From the NCBI GenBank assembly GCA_023436175.1, contig JAEZKE010000085.1, positions 1 to 11,103 of the forward strand: 11,103 bases of DNA, in the 5' to 3' direction. Source of the DNA: Methanobacteriota archaeon (lineage in GTDB: Archaea > Methanobacteriota > Methanobacteria > Methanobacteriales > Methanobacteriaceae). Below the pieces are notes generated by a model that saw only the letters and a list, made by a program, of their open reading frames with translations, had not been told where the DNA came from and ran no database searches. The translations under genes and the position numbers were made by a program. This document shows positions 6,708-11,103 of this stretch, piece after piece. How positions within the stretch are numbered: the first letter of the stretch is position 1; every line of letters starts with the position of its first letter.

Positions 6708-7199
6708 GTATCTATTATTTATTAAACTTTTTATAAGCATGAATTATCTTAGATGTTATTAAGGGGGCCTCAAGATGTGTCATGGGCATGTTTTTAGTTC
6801 ATAGTAAATATATGGGTGAAATAATTAGTTAATCATGACTATTTTTTTGACTTCCCTCTATTTTGGCCTTATATTCCCTAATATATAGTTTTACTTTTGT
6901 GGTTGTGTGTAAAAGCATTTATGTGACTTTTTTAAAAAATACAAAACTACTGTTTTTATGGTGATAAAAGGATCATGATGTCTGTAATAACTAACAAAAA
7001 AAGAAGCTCTTAATTCGTAGTTATACTTCAAGAGGAAATGGTCTTAATTTTTATTTAGGATTTAAATAGACTGTTTAAATATTTTTTTCAAATGCATGCG
7101 AAATAAATTTTATTTTGGGTAGAAAACTTTTTAACACATTTTTAATATAGATCACTTTGTAATATGTAGATCCTTATTTGTATTATAAAATAAGAAGTA
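6708..7199. other. Gene-free AT-rich stretch before the cupredoxin gene
   Basis: Beyond the repeat motif at 6883-6945 I see no credible gene. Tiny frames exist (a 9-codon frame at 6775, a 17-codon frame at 6836, a 12-codon frame at 6975 behind GGTGAT) but none has enough support. TTTTTAATATAG near 7139-7150 is a plausible TATA box for the cupredoxin gene. Confidence 0.4.
6883..6945 (+). repeat. Promoter-like repeat motif, copy 1
   Basis: The core TTTTGTGGTTGTGTGTAAAA followed by GCATTTATGTGACT closely resembles 8630-8662 just upstream of the DUF2769 gene, and more weakly 9928-9975. The left flank (GACTTCCCTCTATTTT) also resembles the left flank of copy 2 (AACTTCCCACCAATTT). In copy 2 the motif ends in the TATA box region, so this may be a duplicated promoter. 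Confidence 0.4.
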
Positions 7200-7207
7200 G
7201 AGGTGAT
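7200..7207 (+). promoter_or_regulatory. Ribosome site fixing the TTG start of the cupredoxin gene
   Basis: GAGGTGAT matches the archaeal anti-Shine-Dalgarno and lies 3 bases from TTG 7211. The in-frame ATG at 7178 lies upstream of this site, so it is unlikely to be the start. Confidence 0.75.
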
Positions 7208-7210
7208 AAC

Positions 7211-7564
7211 TTGAGGAAACAACTATTAATTCTTTTATTTGCCCTTGCAGTTGCAATAGGACTTTCAGGAGCAGTATCTGCACAACCGGTACATAAAAAA
7301 CAAATACATCCTCAAATGACAGTACCAATTTATGGTGGCACATATCATCCAAAAGTTCTTACTGTTAAAACAAGGACTACTGTGATTTGGATAAATAGAG
7401 AACCTGAACCTCATACTGTAACAAGCGTTAATAGATTATTCAATAGCGGTCTTATAAAACCTGGAGGTCATTATAGGGTTACTTTCACTAAAACGGGTCT
7501 ATACAGATATTATTGTACATTACATCCAAAAACAATGAGAGGTACAATGATAGTTCGAAGATAA
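7211..7564 (+). CDS. Secreted blue-copper (cupredoxin/plastocyanin-like) protein
   Basis: From the TTG start the product is 117 residues. It has a classical Sec signal peptide: RK at 2-3, a hydrophobic core at 5-18, and VSA-QP as likely cleavage near residue 24. The mature part is one cupredoxin domain with the four type-1 copper ligands in order: His68 (EPHTV), Cys102 (YYCTLH), His105 and Met109 (HPKTMRG). The C-x2-H-x3-M loop lies between the amicyanin (x2) and plastocyanin (x4) spacings. Such proteins carry single electrons at the cell surface or act as copper-binding scavengers; in an anaerobic methanogen the partner is not obvious. The mature protein is basic. There is no lipobox and no C-terminal membrane anchor. 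The gene stands alone, flanked by long AT-rich regions, and ends before a T-tract terminator. Confidence 0.85.
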   Translation: MRKQLLILLFALAVAIGLSGAVSAQPVHKKQIHPQMTVPIYGGTYHPKVLTVKTRTTVIWINREPEPHTVTSVNRLFNSGLIKPGGHYRVTFTKTGLYRYYCTLHPKTMRGTMIVRR

Positions 7565-7603
7565 GTAAATTATGTAATTCAAGTCAGATCAAATGATTTA
7601 ATT

Positions 7604-7618
7604 ATTTTTTTAATTTTT
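7604..7618 (+). terminator. T-tract terminator of the cupredoxin gene
   Basis: Runs of seven and then five T residues begin about 40 bases after the stop codon. Archaeal termination commonly occurs at such T-tracts without a strong hairpin. Confidence 0.45.
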
Positions 7619-7664
7619 AGTGTCATCTAAGGCAAACATTCTTTAGTTAAGAAAATTACAGCTT

Positions 7665-7775
7665 TCAAAAACCGAGTTTTGCATGCCCAAAATCGAAGTT
7701 AACAAACCAGAGGTTTTGTGCGTTCAAAATTTATAAGATTTTGAGAGATTTTCTGAACACAAAAACTTTGTTTTA
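7665..7775. repeat. Intergenic repeat unit with imperfect hairpin
   Basis: Two diverged direct units share the order AAACC, GAG, TTTTG and CAAAAT: one starts near 7666 (CAAAAACCGAGTTTTGC) and one near 7703 (CAAACCAGAGGTTTTGTG). A third, inverted unit follows (ATTTTCTGAACACAAAAAC, 7748-7766) and pairs imperfectly with 7713-7730. The arrangement resembles the small dispersed palindromic elements found between genes, and it also lies where a terminator for the minus-strand gene at 7823 would be expected. Confidence 0.45.
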
Positions 7776-7822
7776 TGGTTTAAAATTAGAAAAAATATAC
7801 TTAAAATTAGTTTAGAAGGGCA

Positions 7823-8035
7823 CTATTCAAAAGTGACCCCAATTTCTGGCCCGTTATGGGTATCAATTACGTTAACTTTTGCCTTACGGACATCACTTTT
7901 TTTGCGTTTTGCTTCAAAATTTATGCTTTCAATGATATCTTCAGCTTTTTCTTCTACTGATGAGGATAGAAGATAGTCATATTCTTTTAAAATGTGAATT
8001 AATTTCTGATATTCTTGTATTGAAAGTTTATCCAT
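7823..8035 (-). CDS. Small hypothetical protein (70 aa)
   Basis: I do not recognise the family. The protein has an N-terminal helical region (MDKLSIQEYQKLIHILKEYDYLL, 1-23) and a second acidic helix (EEKAEDIIESINFEAKRKK, about 27-45). It ends in a short beta-like tail (AKVNVIDTHNGPEIGVTFE). It has no cysteine, signal or membrane segment. A longer frame begins 54 bases upstream (8089), but a clear GGAGGA site (8045-8050 on the minus strand) lies inside it, about 9-10 bases from the internal ATG at 8033-8035, so the 70-residue form is chosen. It is transcribed away from the cupredoxin and DUF2769 genes and is monocistronic. It may be a small cytosolic regulatory or structural protein, but nothing directly supports a role. 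Confidence 0.6.
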   Translation of the reverse strand: MDKLSIQEYQKLIHILKEYDYLLSSSVEEKAEDIIESINFEAKRKKSDVRKAKVNVIDTHNGPEIGVTFE

Positions 8036-8629
8036 GTTTATATTTCCTCCTACCAATTTTAGATTAATCAGACTAAGTAAATAATTCAATATTTTAAGAA
8101 TGCAATTTTTACTTCAAACATAGGTTTAAAGTTAAATTCAGGAAAAAAACACTAAAAACAAAACTATTTTGGACCCTATAAATCAGTATTATTCTAAATC
8201 AACATTATTATATTGTCCATATCTCATATATAATATTTTCTTTAATTCAAAACTATAAATTCTGCCTTTTTTTATTTAGATCTTACCAGTAACCAGATAA
8301 TTAACAGTTTTTATATTGAAAGCAGGCGGTTTATAATATATTTTTTTATTTTTTTTATGAAATATTTTAGAGTTCATTTATTTAAAAATGGCAAAGAATG
8401 GGATAATTATAGTATTTGGATTCAGGTTACGCCAGTTATTTAAAAAAGGTTTAAAAATAAATTTTATTCCCAATTTAGTTTATTTTTTTGTATAATGCTA
8501 TAATCCTCCAGTTTAAATCTATTTTTACACATAATTTAGGATTGAAGAAACATATAATGAAGTAAATTTGATATATCCCAAATTTTTCCCAAACTTCCCA
8601 CCAATTTGACTTTTAGATTTATAATTTTA
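8036..8629. other. Gene-free AT-rich stretch
   Basis: I find no gene I can support here. A 35-codon plus-strand frame (8388-8495) lacks a ribosome site. Long T-runs at 8341-8356 could act as terminators. The left end (8051-8120) must hold the promoter of the minus-strand 70-residue gene. Confidence 0.4.
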
Positions 8630-8662
8630 TTTTTGTGAATGTGTAAAAGCAGTTATATAACT
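8630..8662 (+). promoter_or_regulatory. Promoter of the DUF2769 gene carrying repeat motif copy 2
   Basis: TTTTTGTGAATGTGTAAAAG is followed by CAGTTATATAACT. The TTATATAA core (8653-8660) is a good TATA box, about 30 bases from a likely start site and 35 bases from the ribosome site. The same motif occurs at 6890-6930. Confidence 0.55.
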
Positions 8663-8706
8663 CATATTAATAATATTTAAATAAGTAATAATATGGAGTG
8701 AAATTT

Positions 8707-9003
8707 ATGGTAAATGTTGATTTTAACAAGGAAAATATTAGAAGATGCCTTTGCTCAGGATGTCCAGTACAAACCAAAAATGTGTGCCCTCATGATAAAT
8801 TAGCTGAATTACAAACACTAAAAGAACCTATGCCCCTTAAAGAGGATGTACCAGGTATTTATTGTTCAACAGGAAAAGCTACTTGTGAAGGTCTTGATAC
8901 AAGTCAACCGTGTCAATGTAGTAAATGTGATGTATGGTATGAATATGATTTAGGTGAAGGGGAGCTTGTAAGTTACTATTGCATAAAAGAAGGAACAAGG
9001 TAA
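8707..9003 (+). CDS. DUF2769 cysteine-rich protein
   Basis: This 98-residue protein has ten cysteines in the DUF2769 pattern: C14-L-C16-x2-C19-PVQ, C27-P, then GIYCSTGKATC (C53, C60), C69-Q-C71-x2-C74-x-VW-x-EY, and YYC92 near the end. DUF2769 proteins are common in methanogens and have no known function; the cysteine arrangement suggests metal (zinc or iron-sulphur) binding. Start: GTG 8698 is in frame, but GGAGTGA (8695-8701) is the ribosome site, placed 5 bases before ATG 8707, so the ATG is preferred. The gene is monocistronic with its own promoter and ends directly before a T8 tract. Confidence 0.87.
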   Translation: MVNVDFNKENIRRCLCSGCPVQTKNVCPHDKLAELQTLKEPMPLKEDVPGIYCSTGKATCEGLDTSQPCQCSKCDVWYEYDLGEGELVSYYCIKEGTR

Positions 9004-9006
9004 ATA

Positions 9007-9024
9007 TTTTTTTTCAAATTTTTT
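9007..9024 (+). terminator. T-tract terminator of the DUF2769 gene
   Basis: Eight T residues begin 4 bases after the stop codon and a second T-run follows (about 9019-9024). This is typical of archaeal intrinsic termination. Confidence 0.55.
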
Positions 9025-9124
9025 ATAAAATTAATTATCTGGCTACAAAAATTTATTTAGAGTAATGCACTGATATTTTCAGGTAAACTAACCAATTATT
9101 TTTGTAAATACATGCAAATACACA

Positions 9125-9158
9125 CAGGCATTATTTTTATTAAAAAATAATGCATCTG
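9125..9158. repeat. Long perfect hairpin GCATTATTTTT / AAAAATAATGC
   Basis: Eleven-base perfect arms (9128-9138 and 9143-9153) surround a 4-base loop. A further CAG/CTG pairing (9125-9127, 9156-9158) continues the stem past a 2-base bulge. It lies between the DUF2769 terminator and the promoter of the 24-residue ORF. It could be a back-up terminator, a mobile-element remnant or a protein-binding palindrome. Confidence 0.5.
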
Positions 9159-9230
9159 TTCATTTTAACATTAAATCATTATTATGCCTATTCATTTATG
9201 CATTAATCCATAGTTATGAATTTAAAATCA

Positions 9231-9238
9231 TATAAATG
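9231..9238 (+). promoter_or_regulatory. TATA box for the 24-residue ORF
   Basis: TATAAATG with an A-rich upstream flank (AAAATCA) sits about 65 bases before the ribosome site of the small ORF. Predicted start near 9258 gives a leader of about 50 bases. Confidence 0.4.
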
Positions 9239-9308
9239 GTAATTAAACCTTATTTATTGGTACATGGGAAGTAAAATCCATAAATGATTTAAAGTGGAGG
9301 TGAAAAAC

Positions 9309-9383
9309 ATGCTGGAGAGTTTATTAGCTTTATTAAGCCCTATTTTATCTTTACTAAGCAGTTTATTAGGTTTAATATTATGA
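9309..9383 (+). CDS. 24-residue hydrophobic small protein
   Basis: A complete GGAGGTGA ribosome site (9296-9303), the best in the window, lies 5 bases from an ATG opening 24 codons and a TGA stop. The product begins MLESLLALLSPILSLLSS and is almost wholly Leu, Ile, Ser, Gly and Ala with a single charged residue (Glu3), so it should form one membrane helix. A proline near the middle (residue 11) may kink it. Size and make-up recall bacterial type I toxins and other single-helix regulatory peptides, but I cannot match it to a known family. The coding region contains one arm of a 10-bp inverted repeat whose partner is 73 bases downstream, so its mRNA may be folded. It is too short for usual gene finders. 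The start signal makes translation likely; function is unknown. Confidence 0.55.
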   Translation: MLESLLALLSPILSLLSSLLGLIL

Positions 9384-9535
9384 TTAGGGTTATATTGTGC
9401 TTAATATATCTTAATTCAAATAGGGCTATCTCTTGAAAAGTTAATAAGATATAATTCTTATTATATAATTGGTTCTCTTTAAAAAATAACAGCACCCGAC
9501 CGAAGAGATAGTTCTATACATTCTATTTTTTTGTA
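9336..9535 (+). ncRNA. Candidate structured RNA with alternative stems downstream of the small ORF
   Basis: Perfect arms AGCCCTATTT (9336-9345) and AAATAGGGCT (9418-9427) form one stem. CTATCTCTT (9426-9434) and AAGAGATAG (9503-9511) form a second that shares two bases with the first. AATAAGA (9443-9449) and TCTTATT (9456-9462) form a hairpin inside the second. A T7 run (9525-9532 region) follows and could end the transcript. No coding frame explains this. It may be the 3' UTR of the small ORF or a separate RNA. Confidence 0.4.
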
Positions 9536-9576
9536 AAATATAAAATTAGGTCTGATAATTAAAAGGAATAATATTC

Positions 9577-9607
9577 TGCTTTTAATCTTTATTTAAAAAT
9601 AAAAGCA
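9577..9607. repeat. Inverted repeat TGCTTTT / AAAAGCA
   Basis: Seven-base perfect arms (9577-9583 and 9601-9607) with a 17-base AT-only loop lie in the gene-free stretch between the candidate structured RNA and copy B of the non-coding element. It may be a terminator or chance in AT-rich DNA. Confidence 0.25.
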
Positions 9608-9673
9608 TATTTGGAAAGTAAATAAAGGTATTCATTATCCTGTAATTAACGTGATTATCTATAATAAAATCGA

Positions 9674-9855
9674 GGGGGATAGATCAATATCTAATAATAT
9701 TGACCTAAATTAATAATGTGTGGCTCTGTATATAAATTTTACGATATAAACGTTTGATAATACTTTATACATAATTTTATAAATTATAATATCCTTTGTT
9801 TAAAATTAAACTTTATTTTATTATCTTTTTGTAAAATTAGGTATCGGTGATACCT
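9674..9855 (+). repeat. Non-coding element, copy B, left part
   Basis: This matches 6538-6700 in the same orientation. The stem TCAATAT (9684-9690) with ATATTGA (9697-9703) is perfect; the equivalent bases in copy A still pair through G-U changes. The alignment continues through TAATGTG, TAATTTTATAAATTATAAT (from 9772) and TTTATTTTATTAT. Where copy A ends in an 11-bp stem, copy B has AGGTATC (9839-9845) and GATACCT (9849-9855), an unrelated stem at about the equivalent place. No coding frame is present. Confidence 0.5.
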
Positions 9856-9927
9856 TTAAGATTAAGTATCAATGATTACATAATTGATTCCATTAAATTT
9901 AATACTAATTTCTGATTATTTTAATTT

Positions 9928-9975
9928 CATTTTTATGGATATGTGCAAAGATGGATATATGAATTATTTTTTAAA
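9928..9975 (+). repeat. Promoter-like repeat motif, copy 3 (weak)
   Basis: ATTTTTATGGATATGTGCAA followed by AGATGGATATATGAATTATTTTTTAAA resembles the motifs at 6890 and 8630 with more differences. It stands at the right end of copy B, as copy 1 does for copy A. No gene follows on the plus strand. Confidence 0.3.
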
Positions 9976-9986
9976 CAATAATGAAT

Positions 9987-10009
9987 AATTGGGGTTTTAA
10001 TCTCCAATT
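9987..10009 (+). repeat. Hairpin AATTGGGG / CTCCAATT
   Basis: The 8-base arms (9987-9994 and 10002-10009) pair fully in plus-strand RNA if one G-U pair is allowed, around a 7-base loop. It lies 12 bases past the weak promoter-like motif copy 3. Confidence 0.3.
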
Positions 10010-10050
10010 CCTAAAGAATCTAATTTTCATCTAATTTCGTAATTATATGG

Positions 10051-10163
10051 TTTCTTTATGTCCGTGTAAAGAGTTGGCATAGGTCTCGAAGTGGGATAGA
10101 CTCTTTTCTAAATAGTTAAAATTTAATTGACCACGTGCTATGGCGAATGGAAAAAAAATAAAA
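10051..10163 (+). other. GC-richer non-coding island with a 7-bp stem
   Basis: This stretch is visibly richer in G and C than the surrounding gene-free DNA. AAAGAGT (10068-10074) pairs with ACTCTTT (10100-10106) around a 25-base loop, within which GTCT and AGAC offer an alternative pairing. CACGTG occurs at about 10132-10137. It could be a small RNA or a remnant; no ORF fits. The adjacent A-runs on the plus strand (10150-10160 and 10176-10182) are T-tracts for the rubrerythrin transcript arriving from the right. Confidence 0.3.
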
Positions 10164-10198
10164 TGACTTAATTAAAAAATATATAAAATAAATTCAAT

Positions 10199-10690
10199 TT
10201 ATTCTATTTTTGTAAACTCTTTTTTAGGTGCACCACATATTGGACATATTTCTGGTGCTTCTTTTTCTACGGTGTTTCCGCAGTAATTACATACGTAATA
10301 AACTGTTTCTACGTTATTTCCAATATCTTTAAGTGCTTTTTCATAAAGGTTAGCGTGAATTTCTTCTACTTTGTTTGCAACATCAAAGCTCCAGAGGGCA
10401 GCTTCGTTGTTTTCTTCTTTGGCTACTTTTATCATTGCAGGATACATTTCTTTAAATTCAGCTACTTCTCCTGCTATTGCTTCTTTAAGATTCTCTTCGG
10501 TACTGTTTATTCCTTTAAGGACTTTAAGGTGGTTGTGGGCGTGCACGGTCTCAGCTGCTGCTGCAGCTCTAAATAATCTTGCAATCTGGAAAAATCCTTC
10601 TTCGTCTGCTTTTTTAGCAAATGCTAAATATTTTCTATTTGCCTGGGATTCACCTGCAAAAGCTTCTTTCAAATTTTCAGTAGTACTCAT
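10199..10690 (-). CDS. rbr: Rubrerythrin
   Basis: The 163-residue protein has the full rubrerythrin layout. The four-helix diiron domain supplies Glu14, Glu47 with His50 (ETVH), Glu75, Glu78 and Glu109 with His112 (EEIH). The C-terminal rubredoxin-like domain holds one iron with Cys134-x2-Cys137 (CNYCGN) and Cys149-x2-Cys152 (CPICGA). Rubrerythrins act as NADH- or rubredoxin-linked peroxidases in anaerobes, reducing hydrogen peroxide. The length is slightly shorter than the classical clostridial or Desulfovibrio protein, as usual in methanogens. The start is fixed by GGAGG (10698-10702 on the minus strand) 7 bases before the ATG. It is monocistronic. A long AT palindrome, likely the TATA box, and a TCGA-centred inverted repeat lie upstream and probably mediate stress control. 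Confidence 0.95.
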   Translation of the reverse strand: MSTTENLKEAFAGESQANRKYLAFAKKADEEGFFQIARLFRAAAAAETVHAHNHLKVLKGINSTEENLKEAIAGEVAEFKEMYPAMIKVAKEENNEAALWSFDVANKVEEIHANLYEKALKDIGNNVETVYYVCNYCGNTVEKEAPEICPICGAPKKEFTKIE

Positions 10691-10737
10691 ATAACGGCCT
10701 CCATCAGTTAATTTAATATCAAGCTTTTATTTGATTC

Positions 10738-10770
10738 AATAAATATTTATTTTTTTCGACAATCGAAAAA
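10738..10770 (-). promoter_or_regulatory. Rubrerythrin promoter with overlapping palindromes
   Basis: AATAAATATTTATT (10738-10751) is a perfect 14-base palindrome at TATA-box distance from the gene. Immediately upstream on the minus strand, TTTTTCGA (10752-10759) and TCGAAAAA (10763-10770) form a perfect 8-bp inverted repeat with a 3-base spacer, covering the expected BRE position. A regulator bound there would block or recruit TFB. A further ATTCTC/GAGAAT repeat lies at 10778-10795. Confidence 0.5.
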
Positions 10771-10971
10771 TATCTTGATTCTCTGTGCTGAGAATAGAAT
10801 ACTTGCTGGTATTAAATTGTTATATATTATGTGGCTATTTAATGGTTAAACTTGCATTTTATTAATATGATACCATTTAAAAGCTGAAATAGAAGTAGAA
10901 TACTAATTAAAAATCAATGTATACTCTTTAAAACCACGGAATAAATTAAACTAATAAAAAAGTATTTCATA

Positions 10972-10985
10972 ATAATAAAAAAAGG
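10972..10985 (-). terminator. T-tract terminator of the histone gene
   Basis: On the minus strand the stop codon is followed within about 10 bases by CCTTTTTTTATTATTATT, a typical archaeal T-rich terminator. The gap 10831-10970 shows nothing else I can support. Confidence 0.5.
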
Positions 10986-10990
10986 AAAAC

Positions 10991-11103
10991 TTAGGCTGTT
11001 TTAACAGCCATTTCGATGTCTTCAGCTTTAACAGTTTTTCTTCCTGCGTGTTTTGCAAGTTCTACTGCTTTTTTAGCGATTTCATCACCTTTTTCTTCTA
11101 ATG
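10991..11103 (-). CDS. Archaeal histone, C-terminal part (truncated by the window edge)
   Basis: The last 36 codons and TAA are present; the 5' part lies beyond the window. The product reads LEEKGDEIAKKAVELAKHAG then RKTVKAEDIEMAVKTA, matching the end of helix 2, the RKT DNA-contact loop and helix 3 of HMf/HMt-type histones. The RKT motif (Arg-Lys-Thr) and the KAEDIE segment are the strongest family markers. The tail ends in AVKTA rather than the longer basic ends such as AVRRFKK of HMfB, which is within family variation. Archaeal histones dimerise and wrap DNA into extended nucleoprotein filaments. Confidence 0.95.
   Translation of the reverse strand, partial: LEEKGDEIAKKAVELAKHAGRKTVKAEDIEMAVKTA

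Noticed and set aside
6775..6889. Nine- and 17-codon frames in the gap after the 59-residue membrane protein
   Set aside because: The first has only a G-run upstream and the second has its nearest GGTGA about 20 bases away, so neither is credible.
6960..7013. 12-codon frame behind GGTGAT, before the cupredoxin gene
   Set aside because: The ribosome site is acceptable, but the product (MMSVITNKKRSS) is too short and featureless, and nothing follows closely that a leader peptide could regulate.
7665..7775. CRISPR-like spacing of the two direct units
   Set aside because: There are only two diverged direct units plus an inverted one, with no regular spacers; no CRISPR array is present despite the CARF-type regulator.
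8388..8495. 35-codon plus-strand frame starting MAKNGIIIVFGF
   Set aside because: There is no Shine-Dalgarno upstream and no neighbouring gene to couple with; it is possible as a leaderless gene but unsupported.
10355..10694. Plus-strand frames across the rubrerythrin gene
   Set aside because: Rubrerythrin on the minus strand has every metal ligand and a ribosome site; the opposite frames are shadows.

Overview
The window looks like a chromosomal segment of a methanogenic archaeon, most likely Methanobacterium or a close relative (Methanobacteriales). The evidence is AT-rich DNA with archaeal TATA boxes, Shine-Dalgarno sites of the GGAGGTGA/GGTGAT type, T-tract terminators, the C-terminus of an archaeal HMf-like histone, a DUF2769 cysteine-rich protein, a split archaeal-type glutamate synthase fused to ferredoxin modules, and a rubrerythrin. 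Genus is inferred from style and gene content, not from a search.

Left part (1-1736): a minus-strand tRNA-Val(GAC) with its own promoter, then a plus-strand operon of a GerW/YtfJ-family protein, a DUF2953 membrane-anchored protein (YtfI-like) and an 80-residue protein that looks like a GerW domain without its glycine-rich middle. The bacterial counterparts of the first two are sporulation-associated neighbours, so a shared function outside sporulation is likely.

Middle part (1737-6500): two small minus-strand hypothetical genes with inverted repeats around them; a minus-strand regulator combining a CARF-like (Csa3-type) N-terminal region with a winged helix; and, divergent from it, a two-gene operon for a GXGXG beta-helix subunit and a 619-residue FMN/[3Fe-4S] glutamate synthase core preceded by six cysteine quartets. 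No glutaminase (class II amidotransferase) subunit lies in the operon. A terminator hairpin overlaps the stop codon. A 59-residue two-helix membrane protein follows.

Right part (6501-11103): gene-poor. It holds a secreted blue-copper (cupredoxin) protein with a TTG start, a 70-residue hypothetical protein, the DUF2769 protein, a very short strongly hydrophobic 24-residue ORF with a complete Shine-Dalgarno, rubrerythrin, and the 3' end of a histone gene. The long gene-free stretches are not featureless. Those at 6538-6945 and 9674-9985 appear to be diverged copies of one non-coding element, with a small stem kept by G-U and compensatory-type changes. A motif from the right end of this element recurs immediately upstream of the DUF2769 gene. 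The segment from the 24-residue ORF to about 9535 carries overlapping, mutually exclusive inverted repeats ending in a T-tract.

The best candidates for something undescribed are the 24-residue ORF with its downstream alternative RNA structures, and the repeated non-coding element. The CARF-type regulator facing a ferredoxin-rich glutamate synthase is the most interesting protein-coding context.
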